A stretch of DNA of 64,000 bases from Diabrotica undecimpunctata (GCF_040954645.1 NC_092803.1:7813230-7877229), one strand, 5' to 3'. Positions 46,922 through 58,840 are shown, counted from the stretch's first letter. Translations and numbers: made by a program. Notes: generated from the letters alone by a model not told the origin.

Positions 46922-46929
46922 ATCATTAC

Positions 46930-48879
46930 GTAAAGTTTATTAAAATTTATCTTTAGCCAAGACAGGTTCATATCTCGGAGCAAAGCATTTTTTGAAAAGT
47001 TTTTCTTGTCCTGGATTCAGTTGAGTTTGATGAATGGTGATCGTCTACTCAAATTTCGGATTTTTATTGCTCATGTTACTTTCTGTACATACGATGGCCT
47101 ATATATAACAAATGAGGACATCAGAAAGGGAGTCTGGGTATATACCACAGGGAAATAAGTAAAAAAAGGCCCTATTCAGGACTATGACAAATCCAGATCT
47201 TGATCCTGTATCTGAACAATGTTTTAGATATCGTAGGCATATAAAAAGACAACCTATACATTTTCTACAGAGATTTCTGCATCTTTTTTAATTATTAATA
47301 ATTTAGTGTAAAAAATGTCATTTTTTCGACTTTTTGCTTCATTCAAAAGCTTAATCTTTGAGCTGATTATTTTGATAAGTACAAAACTTTGTCTTTTAAA
47401 ACATAAAAAGGCGTAAGAGTAAAAGCTTTTTAGGGTAAAGGCGGTTGCTATTGTTGTAAGTTGTAAAATTAAATTGTTGCTTCGAAAACTGCATAATAAA
47501 TATTTGTTATTGCGGCCAAAGTTGAGGATTGTGGTTCTTAACAATCCCTCAAAATGAGGATACTACATGGCATACATACAACATAGAAAATAACTACATG
47601 GCTAATACTGATACAAAATGATTGCTTGTTATGATTAGTGTTAACATCCACTATAGTATGATTTCCGACAATTTCATTTCGTATTGAACCTGAGAATAGG
47701 TAACTCTTGCAAAATCTGCATGCAAATTTAAAAAATGCAGTGTTCCTTATTAAATTTAATATAATGTTTTTAAGAACAGCACAAGCCTAGGAAAATTCGG
47801 TTTGTTGGGAATCAATGGCTGGATCTAACCTCAAAAAAGTGACACCGTGACATCACGCTAACATGGCGCATTGAGACTGAAAAGGGTAAAGACGCAACGA
47901 CATATTAAATTCGTTCATGTTCAAGCATGTTTAATTTATTTCTCAGTTTAGTTGCCAAATATTAACGGTTACAGCCAGGCCGTGATTAATGATATTCCTG
48001 GATTTTATTTTGAAGATTTGACTAGTCACCCCTCTTATTAAAATACCAAAGTAATTACACCAGCAAAGGGTAATTATCAATGTGATTAATGATGGAGGAA
48101 CGTTGTGAAATTGTGACCGGCCATGATCATCGTTTGGCTTTTATCGATCAGTTAGTCGCGTCATATTATTTTGATAAATCGTGGACTGGTTGAATCTGTA
48201 TTCTTCCAAATCATCGCACTTCGATATTGTATTTTTTTCTATTTTTTTGGTGGTGAGTATGTTTCAAAAGATGGAGTTGTTTCGGGTCTGTGTGAATCGT
48301 TACAAAAGAACGAGTGCTTATGAATTAGACGAGCTCAATGATTCGTCTCTTCTATAACCAACGGTATGCAAAGTATATCATGGTTTTTAGATAACATTGT
48401 GTGAGAGAAAGGTCACACAATGGGAACAATGAAGATTATATGTTTATGGAGAAGACAAAGTCACAACTTTCTTTATTTAAACACTCTAACGAATACCATT
48501 TTAAAAAGTTAAAAAGTGTTAAGACAAATATATTTGATTATAGGTAAATTTGACGTGAAATATCTAAAATATTTTGGTTTTGCTAAATGGACTTAAAAAC
48601 GGTAGGCCGAATTTATTTGGAACCCGTTTTGACCTGACCCTAAATAACTTTTTGAGTTTTGTTTCGATTTTGATGAAATTTGAAACCTATAATGATAGCG
48701 CATATTTGAATTAAAATTTTAAAGACTAACGGAAAAACTTAGGGGGGTCTAAGTAAGGGTCATTTTTATAAAGCTTTTTCAAAGTAGTTGGAAAAGTCCC
48801 CCTGTTAATATTTAAATTCAAAAATTGGTGTTACTACTAATAAGTAGATTAAAATCCGAATTGAAATAGCAAGATCCAA
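46930..48879. other. no gene seen, about 2 kb
   Basis: Mixed AT-rich DNA. The minus-strand frame 47254-47544 has no family signature. Nothing else recognised. Confidence 0.5.
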
Positions 48880-49391
48880 ATTCATCAAAATGAGAAAGCT
48901 CTTAAGCAACCGCCACCTAAGCGTTAACCTCCGATGGCGCGCCACGAAATGCTACGCACTCTCTACGCTACTTTACGGAGTTGAAGGGTGGACGTTAACA
49001 GCAGCAACTATAAAGAAGTTAGCGGCTCTAGAAATGTGGCTGTATCGACGCATACTGAGAATACCTTGGACAGACAAAGTGACCAACACAGAGGCATTAA
49101 GACGAATGGGTAAAGAGGTGGAATTGTTAACAACTGTTAAAAGGAGGAAAGCGTCATACCTGGGCCATGTGTTCCGTAATGATAAGTACAGTCTACTACA
49201 GCTTATCGTGGAAGGCAAGATTGAAGGTAGAAGAGATTTGGGCAGAAAGAAGAAATCCTGGCTGAAAAACTTGAGAGAATGGTTTCAAATACCAGAAGCT
49301 GCGAACATAATACATGCGGCACAAAACAGAGAAACCTATCGTTTGATGGTCGCCAACCTTCGGTAGAAGACGGCACATAAAGAAGAAGTCT
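48880..49391 (+). pseudogene. LINE 3' end, 5'-truncated
   Basis: One open frame from MRKLLSNRHLSVNLRWRATK through LLYGVEGWTLTAATIKKLAA, LEMWLYRRILRIPWTDKVTN, YLGHVFRNDKYSLLQLIVEG, KKSWLKNLREWF to VANLR and TAG (49364). Ends with an ACATAAAGAAGAAG tail. This is the post-RT C-terminal region of the endonuclease-RT family at 51.7-53.3 kb. It is a dead-on-arrival 5' truncation, open over its retained 158 codons. Confidence 0.88.
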
Positions 49392-49639
49392 AATAAGTAT
49401 CTCGAAAAGCCACCCTTAAAATCGTATTAAAAGTTTTTAAGCGTTTCGAGCAAAATAAATGACATTCTGAAAGAGCGTACATAGTATTTTTATTAAAAGG
49501 AAATTTGGTTTCGAAAATTAGTTTACTGATTTTATTTTTATTAAATTTATTTTTTTATTCAAAAGGTAATACAATTTTTTTAACTAAACAACTTAAAGTT
49601 AATTAACTAAAATATTATGGATGTGTCCCCCATGGTTAT

Positions 49640-50283
49640 TTACTATAGTCTTCGACGCCACTGTCCACATAATCGGTTAATAATTTCTTGGACAAATTGG
49701 TTCCACCAAAAAACTATCCGCTGCTTAAGTTTTTCAATAGTGATAGAAATAGAGTTTTCGTGAACCATGGCTAATGTGCTACAAATATTGTAATCAACCG
49801 GGTTAAGATCAGGGCTATTTGGAGGCCAGATGTTATGTTCGATGAAATCTGCAACTTGTTCTTGCAAATATGTTATCGTACTGCTTAAAATTACTCTCTG
49901 AAAAATTCCAGAATTTATTTGAACACCAACGTCTACAAAATAAATTTCTGTTTTCCCATCATTGATACTGCAAATGAAATCATCACTGAAGCGGAAAAAT
50001 GACTCTTGTGAAGTAAAAGTAAATCTAGCGATATGTCAGATTTCTTTCGAGCATCAGAGTAAACCCTATTGTTTTGGTGGTGTTTTGGTTGATGCAATGA
50101 AAAATCTTTTTTAACTGAAAACCATATTTTTTCAACTTGTTCTCTGCTTCTGAACCTCCTTAATAAATGTCTGCTTCTTTTAAATCTTTTATTCTTTGTA
50201 TCTGTAGACATTTTTTGCCAAAAATTGTTTGTTACTTTTGATATTTTTCTGGAACTAATAACATCATTTTGCCCAACATTCAT
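49640..50283 (-). pseudogene. mariner/Tc1-type transposase remnant
   Basis: On the minus strand, frame one (50283-49933) reads RSRHLLRRFRSREQVEKIWF then SVKKDFSLHQPKHHQNNRVY and FSASVMISFAVSMMGKQKFI. The motif expected as W-F-x-D-E-K is WFSVKK, so the first catalytic Asp is lost. Frame two (49867-49643) gives HNIWPPNSPDLNPVDYNI and a C-terminal WRRRL. The stretch between, with the second Asp, is deleted. The NPVDY motif suggests an Asp as third catalytic residue, as in mariner and maT groups. Confidence 0.8.
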
Positions 50284-51373
50284 TTTCCCTTAAATATTCC
50301 CTTTGCACGATCATATTAAATGGTCGTATTGATCACATCTGTAGATATCGTGGCGATACTAACCACAGAAGCATGCGGTAAATGAACATTCACAAATAAT
50401 TACTTTGATATAGCCAATATTCAAACAATTTTATTATTTTAATTTCAATATCCAATAAATTGAACATCAATTGTTACTAAAACAGCAGAGAAACCCGTTA
50501 TTAATAAACGTAATTAAATATGTTAGCATTATTAATTTAATAACTTCATTATCTAAATATTCGAACATACATACGTTATTTAATAACAGTCAATGGAAAT
50601 GAAAGAAATACCAAAAGAGTTAATTAATTATAACAGACGATTAAATACCATTATAGCAGAAAATTTATTATACAATAAAATTAATAATTTGCTAATAGTT
50701 TGAGTTTTGTCAGGTTTACCGGAGGGTGTTTTTCGGTTAGCTTTGTCTACTTGTTAAATTAATATATGTACATGTCAATGGAACATATCAAGTAAACAGG
50801 TGCTTCAAAGGGGTACGTAAAGCCGCCGGTCCCGGCTACGTAACCAGTCATTAAGAATAAAACCTGAGCAAGAAAGTTATATGAATGAAAAATATACAAA
50901 AGCTATTTCGCTAAAGTATGACCGATTATAACAACAAACCGCTTCCTAAAAAAGTAGGCAGCTCAAAATATTTAATTAACTAACTTTGTTTTGTAACTTT
51001 AATAGTGACATTTCATTTATCTTTACGTGCAAGCTGACCAACAAGTTCTTCTCATCAACATCTGAAAATCACTTCAACTCTCAGATAAATGGTCGTTCCA
51101 GCAAAGCAAAAAGCTTTGTTTACAAGATACTACTAAGGCTCTGGATCAGCACAGTTATCTATGTACTTCCATAGTTAGTGCCCAATGGTATATTAAATAG
51201 TTTAGAGAAGAATTTATTAAACAACATAACCTGGAACGTACGCAATTTATTTGCAGCTGGTATGCTGGTAAGCTTGCTAATGCTGTAAAAGAGATGAGGA
51301 GACCAAACGCGGACATTAAGGTTTATTCTGAGAGTTAGTGTGGTGAATAATAACTAAATCAAATATATTAACT
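50284..51373. other. no gene seen; short GC-rich hairpin
   Basis: Mostly AT-rich. Around 50820-50842 is a GC-rich GCCGCCGGTCCCGGC hairpin-like motif that could belong to a LINE or SINE 3' end; unproven. Confidence 0.45.
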
Positions 51374-51610
51374 TAAATGTGGTGACTGTCCAAAAACTTA
51401 CCTCGGTCAAACTGGTAGAATATTTAAGTAACCTATCGAAGAACATAACAGGGCTTTCAGTAATAAAAAAACAGATGCTACGTACGCACTTCACCTTTTA
51501 GATCATAATCATTCTTTTAATGACCAATTTCAAATTCTCCATACGGAAAATAAAGGCCTTGGCCTGGTTTCTTGGTTAAAAACATTCGTGAATGGACTCA
51601 AATATTAAAT
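51374..51610 (+). pseudogene. Penelope-like GIY-YIG endonuclease fragment
   Basis: The frame reads CPKTYLGQTGRIF, a stop in place of an Arg/Lys codon, then PIEEHNRAFSNKKTDATYAL, HLLDHNHSFNDQFQILHTEN and KGLGLVSWL. This matches the GIY-YIG core of Penelope-like elements (C-x2-C ... Y-x-G-Q-T-x-R-x-F-x-x-R-x-x-E-H ... A-x-H). No RT of that class is attached. It directly abuts the unrelated LINE at 51663. Confidence 0.7.
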
Positions 51611-51662
51611 GCAGGACAATTATTCTATATGGCAGAAGATCGAGGAGTCTTCCCAATAGTGA

Positions 51663-53285
51663 TCGCCAACGTCGGATATAGACAACATAGAAAAATTATT
51701 TGCATCTGACAGGACTGATCACCTATATGGAGAAGGAGAAACAGGACCTTCAATCCTTAAATCGGAGATAGAAGATGCCATTGCAGCACTAAAAAACAAT
51801 AAGTCAGCAGGTGCGGACAATGTACCCTGCGAAATATTAAAGATCCTATGCAAATCAGACAAACAGTTCCTTGATAATCTAGTTGAACTTTTTAACAACA
51901 TATATAATAGCGGTAAAATCCCGGAGAACTGGCTGCAGTCAACATTTATTACAATCCCGAAGAAACCAAATGCCCGGATCTGTGATGACTACCGGCTTAT
52001 AAGCTTGATTAATCATGTCACTAAAGCGTTCACTAAGATCATTCATAGAAGAATATATGATAAATGTGAGTCAAATATTGATAGATCGCAGTTTGGCTTT
52101 CGGAAAGCACTTGGAACTAGAGAAGCAATTTTCGCTCTCCAGCCGCTTATACAGCGATGTAGAGACGTTGATAAGGACGTGTATTTGTGCTTTGTGGATT
52201 TTAGAAAAGCATTTGACAATGTCAATCATAAACAATTGATAGATATTCTGCGAAAGACAGGTATTGACGACAAGGACATTCGAATTGTGGCAAACCTATA
52301 CTGGGGTCAAACAGCAAGAGCAAAAATTGGCAACGAACTCATTAAAAGTGTGCAGATCAAAAGAGGTGTCCGTCAGGGTTGTATATTATCCCCACTCCTA
52401 TTCAATATTTATTCCGAAGAAATATTTAATAAATGTATGGAAAATGCAAATGGGGGCATAAAAATAAACGGCGAGTTAACGAACAATATAAGACATGCCG
52501 ACGACACGGTGATCCTTGCCAGTACCATAGACGAATTACAGCAGGTAATGGAAAGAGTTTATTCAGTTAGTGAGGAATACGGCCTGAGCCTCAACTTCAA
52601 GAAGACAAAGTGGATGCTGATAAGCAGGAAGCAACAGCCTGCTCGACAGTTACGGATAAGTAACATACTAATTGACCATGTAGAATCTTATGTGTACCTT
52701 GGCACCAACGTAAATGCAAAATGGGAACAGGCCACAGAAATTAAGGCGAGAATAGAACGAGTTAGAGCAGCATTTAGCAATATGAAAAAGCTTCTCATAA
52801 GCAGGGATTTGTCTCTTCCCCTAAAACTACGTCTAGTTAAATGCTACATTTTTCCGATCTTACTGTATGTTGTAGAGGCCTGGACGCTGACGGAGACGCT
52901 CACGAGAAAACTAGAAGCATTCGAAATGTGGGTGTACCGACGCATTCTTCGTATATCCTGGACCGAACATGTCACCAACACAGAGGTAATCCAAAGAATC
53001 GGAAAGGAGAAAGAAATCGTGAATACAATTAAACAAAGAAAGCTTGAATATCTAGGCCACATATTGAGACACGATAAGTACCGTCTACTGCAATTGATTG
53101 TCCAGGGAAAAACAGACAGTAAGCGAGGGCCAGGCAGGAGAAGACACTCGTGGCTGCAAAATCTGAGGAAGTGGTTCGGGCTCACATCGGTCGAACTATT
53201 CAGAAGCGCCGCAAATAAGATCAGAATTGCCATGTTAATAGCCAACGTTCGCAACGGACAGGGCACTTGAAGAAGAAGAAGAACG
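51663..53285 (+). pseudogene. RTE-like LINE reverse transcriptase, long open frame, 5'-truncated
   Basis: A single frame stays open from 51663 to the stop at 53268 (about 535 codons). It lacks the endonuclease and begins just before the RT fingers: SEIEDAIAALKNNKSAGADN, NSGKIPENWLQSTFITIPKK, CDDYRLISLINHVTKAF, YLCFVDFRKAFDNVNHKQL, KRGVRQGCILSPLLFNIYSE. The palm motif is RHADDTVILAS (HADD in place of YADD, 52494). The C-terminal block follows (LEAFEMWVYRRILRISWTEH, GRRRHSWLQNLRKWFG, LFRSAANKIRIAMLIANVRN) and a GAAGAAGAAGAA tail (53271-53282). Recent 5' truncation. Confidence 0.9.
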
Positions 53286-53430
53286 TTGGATAATTCTGAC
53301 ATGGCACGTAAAGAAGAAAATGCAAGTATTACTGTACTTTCTAGCGTACAAAATGAAAGAATTACAAACTCCGTAGCAGAGAATAGTAGAGAGATGGGGC
53401 TCAAGTTGAACACCTAGAAGACAAAGTAGT
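53286..53430 (+). pseudogene. short LINE RT scrap
   Basis: ACGTAAAGAAGAAA, then a frame reading ENASITVLSSVQNERITN and ENSREMGLKLNT, resembling the RT thumb of related LINEs (x-x-G-L-x-L-N-x-x-K-T-K). Too short for firm assignment. Confidence 0.35.
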
Positions 53431-53451
53431 CAGTAAGTATAGAAACGTGTT

Positions 53452-53535
53452 CGGTGTCACTGAAACGTGACTGAAAATGCGGTGTCACTGAAACGTGACT
53501 GAAAATGCGGTGTCACTGAAACGTGACTGAAAATG
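53452..53535. repeat. 28-bp minisatellite, three identical copies
   Basis: Unit CGGTGTCACTGAAACGTGAC plus TGAAAATG occurs three times in perfect tandem. Each unit contains the inverted repeat GTCAC-TGAAAC-GTGAC, able to form a 5-bp hairpin. Confidence 0.95.
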
Positions 53536-54767
53536 TACAAAACCCGTTGAGCAGTACGAACATTTGGATTGTACAAACATTATTATAACAATGAAGTGTG
53601 TACTATGTAGTCACGATATCAGTCTACCTTTAAAGTCTTGTATTCTCAGATGTTATGTCAATATGGAGTAAAACAAAATACCAAATGCTTCAGCTTATTC
53701 CTACCTAATAAGGTAAGATTAATGTTGAAATCTATGGACACGGTAAAAAGATAATACAGCTTAAAAAATAATATGCCACAAAAAAATAGCTTCATAGCAG
53801 TAATATGTGCTTTTAGTTCATCGTATCACAACAACTAGATTCACGTATGTAAATCCATCATCTGGCAGCTTAGATTTACCTGTTTCATATTGAATATATA
53901 CCGCTTTCACTTAAGTCAAAAACAAAAGATTAAAAACAATAGCTATCTACGTAGTGGCAAGGCTGTCATGTGTTTTACTGTCTACACTGATAAGTGCTGC
54001 GTTGGATTTCAAGAATCTTATTAATCGTCTTTATAAAACGACGGATCCTCAAAAACATCCCTTATTCAAATCGTTTCAAACAATTTCTATAAACAGCAGG
54101 GGGGTTTTTGTACCGCAGGGGGTGCAGAACGTGACACATATGGACATTGTATCCTGTGCGGCCAGAAGTCCATCGATTTTTTCATCCCCGGGATTTGTAT
54201 TAACCCTATAATCAAATTCGATAGTTATTCACGGTGTTGTACCTCCTCTTTGTATATACCATGCCGATTGTCCCAGTTTGTAATTCAATTCAGCAGCCCA
54301 CGAGGCAAGACGACAGGGTAGTGGCAGCGAGGGGAAGGTTTAGGGAGAGATCAGGCTTTTTTGTGTATTTGTGCTCAAGTATTAACAGATTGATAAATCC
54401 AAAGCTGCGAAAAAGTTTATAGCATCCCGGTTTATTTTATTATTTCTTGGGAAGTAACAAGTAAGGTTTTTATTATGACGACTGGACTTTCAGATCGGAA
54501 TTAAAATCAAAACTTATCGTAGACAGAACTAAATCTTCTAAATGTGTACTTACAATACCTCTTCCAATTATTAATAAATATAAATGGATAAGTTACAAAT
54601 AAATGAATAAGAAAGAGTGAAACAAAAAAAAAATTACAATTCATTATAATTTATTCCCATATAATAAAATCTAGTAAAAAGATGCCACAAGTAAATAGTT
54701 ACATTTAAATTTTTGCCACGTTTGCCTGAACCAGATTTTTTACTAATATTTGACTTCTTTTGGTCAT
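53536..54767. other. no gene seen
   Basis: The frames at 53954-54211 and 54234-54422 lack a family signature. AT-rich elsewhere. Confidence 0.5.
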
Positions 54768-55730
54768 GTAGTGTGTCATCGAAAAGTAATAGACAAAAAT
54801 ACAAATCCCATCCCCATTAAGAGAGGAGTGAGACAAGGACACGTAATATCGCCAAAGCTTTTCAACCTAGCCCTAGAAGACGTCTTCAAAACTACAAATT
54901 GGTCAACCTATGGTATTAACGTTAATGGCAACAAGTTAAACCACCTCAGATTCGCTGACGACATAGTGATTATAGCGAGCACATTCGAGGAACTGCAAAT
55001 TATGATGGGGGAACTAGCAGCCAGCTCCCAATACGTCGGCCTAAAAATGAATATGAAAAAAACAAACATAATGATAAACACAGATGACCCCAGACATATA
55101 ACTATAAACGGCAGTGAGACAGAACAAATCCAGGAATATATCTACCTAGGCCAAATCCTGAGACTTGACAAAGAGAACCAAAGTGCGGAAATTACTAGAA
55201 GAGCAAGACTAGCGTGGGCAGGATTTGGAAAACTTAGTTGGATACTTAAGAACCGCAAAATACCCCAATACTTGAGGAGCAAAGTGTTCAACCCATGCAT
55301 CCTTCCTATCATGACATATGGATGTCAAACCTGGACCCTAACCAAGGCAAACATGAATAAACTAGCCACAACAGAAAGAACAATGGAAAGAGCAATGTTA
55401 GGTATAAGACTGTCAGATAAAAAGAGGAACGACTGGGTAAGATCCAAAACAAAAGTCGAGGACATAGCAACAAAAATTGTCAAACTTAAATGGATCTTCG
55501 AGGTCCACACTGCTTGACAAAAAGAACAACGTTGGAATACTACAATACAACATTGGAGACCTTACGAAAGTAAACGACCAAGAGAAAGACCACAGATGAG
55601 ATGGGTTGATGATATTAAAAGAATAGCCGGAACAAATTGGAAATATGTTGCTCAGGATAGAGACCGATGGAAGGAGTTGGGAGAGGCCTATGTCCAAACA
55701 TGGACGACAGAAGGCTAAGAAGAAGAAGAA
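54768..55730 (+). pseudogene. LINE reverse transcriptase 3' part, one nonsense codon
   Basis: It enters in RT motif before the palm: NPIPIKRGVRQGHVISPKLF (Asp to His after QG), then HLRFADDIVIIAS with an intact FADD, LKMNMKKTNIMI, EQIQEYIYLGQILRLDK, PIMTYGCQTWTLTKANMNKL, and KRNDWVRSKTKVEDIATKIV. TGA at 55515-55517 (HTA*QKEQRW) is the only stop before ERPQMRWVDDIKRIAGTNWK, RWKELGEAYVQTWTTEG and TAA 55716, then (AAG)n. A different LINE group from the one at 51.7 kb, sharing its ending with the 38.65-kb scrap. Confidence 0.88.
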
Positions 55731-55818
55731 CAATATACACCGCCTCGGTCCCGTCAACGTTCCGTACACACGCACACCCACCACAAGTTCCTCTTCCATC
55801 GATGCGAGCTAGACGAGG

Positions 55819-55825
55819 TATAAAT
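55819..55825 (+). promoter_or_regulatory. weak candidate TATA box
   Basis: TATAAAT sits in a GC-richer stretch (55740-55900) between two LINE remnants, with an initiator-like ATCAGTG 45 bp downstream, farther than the usual spacing of about 30 bp. No open reading frame follows before the minus-strand LINE. Reported only because the base composition differs from the neighbours. Confidence 0.15.
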
Positions 55826-55994
55826 GAGGAGCCGCAGTACGAGTGAATCGAAATCGAGTTCCATCAGTGTTGATTTGATAACAACTTCACTGGCCCTAGG
55901 GTGTTGACTGTAGGTCAATTGCTTCTGGTAGAGTGTTTATCTAGTGGAAGTTGCGTACTCGATTTTGAAGTATTGATCTGGAACAGAACTATTC

Positions 55995-56640
55995 TTTCCC
56001 ATGGCTTCTCTTCTTCTTTCAGTGCCTATTCGTTCCGAATATTGGCAATCATTCTGGCTATAATTATTTTATTGACTGATGCTTTAAATAGATTCGTTGT
56101 TGTTGTGGAGAACCATTTCCTCGGGTTCTTCAACCATGATATTCTCCTTCTCCCAATTCCTCGCTTTCCGAATACTTTACCCTGTAGGATTACCTTCAGT
56201 AATCTGTATTTAGTGCTGTTTCTCATTATATGTCCGAGATATTCCAACTTTCTCCTTTTAATGGTATACATCACCTCTCTTTCTTTGCCCACTCTTCGTA
56301 ATACGGTCTCGTTGGTTATCTTGTCTGTCCATGATATCCTTAGAATTCGCCTGTATAGCCACATCTCGAAGGCTTCAAGTTTTTTCTCCATTGCTTCAGT
56401 TAGTGTCCAGGATTCAACTCCGTAATACAATATTGAGAAGATATAACATCGTAGGAGCCTTACTTTTATCTCCAGATTAAGATTGTGGCTTTTAAAGAGT
56501 TTGGCCATGTTATTGAATGCACTCCTAGCCTTCTCTTTTCTACATTTTATTTCCTGTGAGTGATCCCATTGTTCATTTACTGTTGTTCCAAGATAGTTAT
56601 ACTGTTTTACTCGGTCCACTGGTGTATTATTGATAAGTAG
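55995..56640 (-). pseudogene. LINE C-terminal part, minus strand, 5'-truncated
   Basis: Minus frame 56619-56026: VKQYNYLGTTVNEQWDHSQE, RSAFNNMAKLFKSHNLNLEI, YYGVESWTLTEAMEKKLEAF, EMWLYRRILRISWTDKITNE, RRRISWLKNPRKWF, KIIIARMIANIRNE. Same protein group as 48.9 and 51.7 kb, here the post-RT region only. The A/G-rich 3' end (GAAAGAAGAAGAGAAG) is at about 56000-56025. It is open over 197 codons. Confidence 0.88.
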
Positions 56641-58639
56641 TTGAGCGTCTCTCCCATGGCTAATTGTTGATTATTCACTTTCCGCTCTTCGCTAGACCCA
56701 GTGTTGATCAACCATCTCTATTTCTCTGACCCGTCTTTGCTTTCTTCGTTGCGTGTGTATTACCACATCCTAATTGTCGTTTCAATTTTATGACAATAAT
56801 TGTATTTTATTTTTGCATTTTGCATTTTTGCTACATTGATGCAGTCGCTGTAGGATTGGCGTTTGATTTCTATTATCTTAAATATAATTTTATTTTGTTA
56901 TTTATTTGTTCAAAATATATTTTTATTGTAATTAAACTTAAGTTTGCTGCCTAAAAGAGCTACCCATCACACACTACACCATGTTTTCATTTCTATTTAA
57001 GTACGTCCATGGTTTGACAGGGAAGGACTGCAGTGTTGTTTTCGCATCAGGTTTTTCTTTACTTAGCTTGTCAAATGTGCTGTTTGGGGGGTGCATAATT
57101 TCTCGGAGATTTGCGAATGTTGAAATTTACGAACGGGTGGCCACGCACAAAAGAGACTTTATGAAAACGCATTTTGGGGGTTTGTTTCTGGTTTTCGAAT
57201 GTTTACGCCATCTGGAATAAAAGATTGTTTGATTGGTGGTGGTAATAAACGTTTAAGGAATTTTAAGAGTGGTCAACATAAAAGGAGAAATTGATTTGGG
57301 ATGCAACAAAGAAGAACTGATTGAAAAATTGCTTTCAGTTCTGTCTGGCATCAACAAAAGGGAAATAAAAGTTTTTGTACCCTCATAATTTCTAAACGTT
57401 TTAGTTCTGCAAAGTATAAACTTTTTCTTTTTTTTTATTGTGTTATTTTCGCTTAACCGTTGATTGGGCATGTGGGCAAAACGCCTCCCAAGGTACACAA
57501 CTTGATATTATTGGAACTATGCTATAGTCCAAAAATTAATTGAAGAGGGTAACTCATTGGCAACGCTCAAATTTTAGACCGTTAACGGTTAAGAAATTCC
57601 ACGATTCCAGCGGCGTCATTAATTCATTATTTTTTAGGATTTAATTATTTTATTATAAATTAATTCCATGGTGAAGTCTCTGCACTCTGATACTCTGTAA
57701 ATTGTCAATGTCTTATAGGCTTATTTACTGGAGTAAAAATTGGCCAAAACGGCCGCCATCTAGTAAAGTATATTGGATGCGATCAAGTTTCGTTGAAGAT
57801 AGTTGGGTTACTATCGACATTATTGAAAGAGTACATACTCCAGTCGTCCTAGACGAAAATACCACTGTACCTTTAAAAATCATACGAACAAGCTGAATTT
57901 TGCTGAGAATGTCAATTTTGAAAAGACGGAAAACATCGATTTACCAAAAATCTGTACGCCATAGATAAAAATGGTTTATAAGCAAGAAATGTTGCTCAGA
58001 TCATTTTGGAAAATACTTGTTTTTATTAGCACTTTTTCTGCGGAATGAATCTTTCTCTCAGAAACAACGCTTGAAGGGACCGTCGATTTTAAATGTAAGT
58101 ACCGCGGGCAAAATTAATTTTTTAAATAAAATTTGAGTGAACTCGACAATAACAATTCGATCTTTTGATGAGAGTGTCCTATCGACATAATCTAAGGTAA
58201 AGAGTGCCGCTTTCGTATGCATTTTTTTTATTTTGTCCCAAGTGAAGTCGGTTTTTGCAATTTTTGTCGATATGAATTTTTACCGTTTTTTTTATACAAA
58301 GGATCCCGGCACATCAAATTTGTGACGATTGAACTAATATAACGAAATCTCCAATCTGAAATCTGATATTGAAGAGGTCTTGAAGAATATATTATATACA
58401 ATTTATTATAAAGTTGAGTTAATTCCAGAAAATCAGTATAAACAATGTCACTTCGCAATTAACAGAAAAACTTCCATCAACTCGGAGAAAATCAAATATT
58501 ATTCGCGATTGAAAACAAAGTATCTGACACCTATGGCGGAATAAATTTAAACTACTGAAAGTGGTATAAACAAACCAGACAGCTGTTGATTTGAATAGAA
58601 TTATTAAATTTTTTTAGTAAATTTCAGCATTATGACTAC
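56641..58639. other. no gene seen, about 2 kb
   Basis: AT-rich DNA with short unassigned frames, including 57702-57896 on the plus strand, which I cannot place in any family. Confidence 0.5.
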
Positions 58640-58689
58640 GTCACAGTATATTGCCAAAGAATATTCTTTATAAAGCAATATACTGTGAC
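58640..58689. repeat. perfect 15-bp inverted repeat with palindromic loop
   Basis: Arms GTCACAGTATATTGC (58640-58654) and GCAATATACTGTGAC (58675-58689) are exact reverse complements. The 20-bp spacer contains AAAGAATATTCTTT, itself a perfect palindrome. ACTACGT flanks both sides in mixed orientation. Confidence 0.9.
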
Positions 58690-58696
58690 TACGTTA

Positions 58697-58840
58697 AAGT
58701 ATTTTAAATCAAATCGATATTGTTCTGTTCCTCAATGCAATTCAAGATCGACAAAAGATATTTCCCTATTTCTCTTTCCTAAACTGGAAAACTTGAGGGA
58801 AAAGAGGAAATCAATAAAAAGAAAATACCACTATCATTAA
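58697..58840 (+). pseudogene. THAP-like zinc-finger fragment
   Basis: The frame reads RYCSVPQCNSRSTKD, ISLFLFPKLENLREKR, then KSIKRKYHYH and TAA. C-x4-C, the S-x-F/L-F-P-K block and the following basic helix resemble the first half of a THAP (C2CH) domain, used by P-element-type transposases and derived host proteins. The Trp and second Cys-His pair are not found, so it is partial. Confidence 0.4.
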
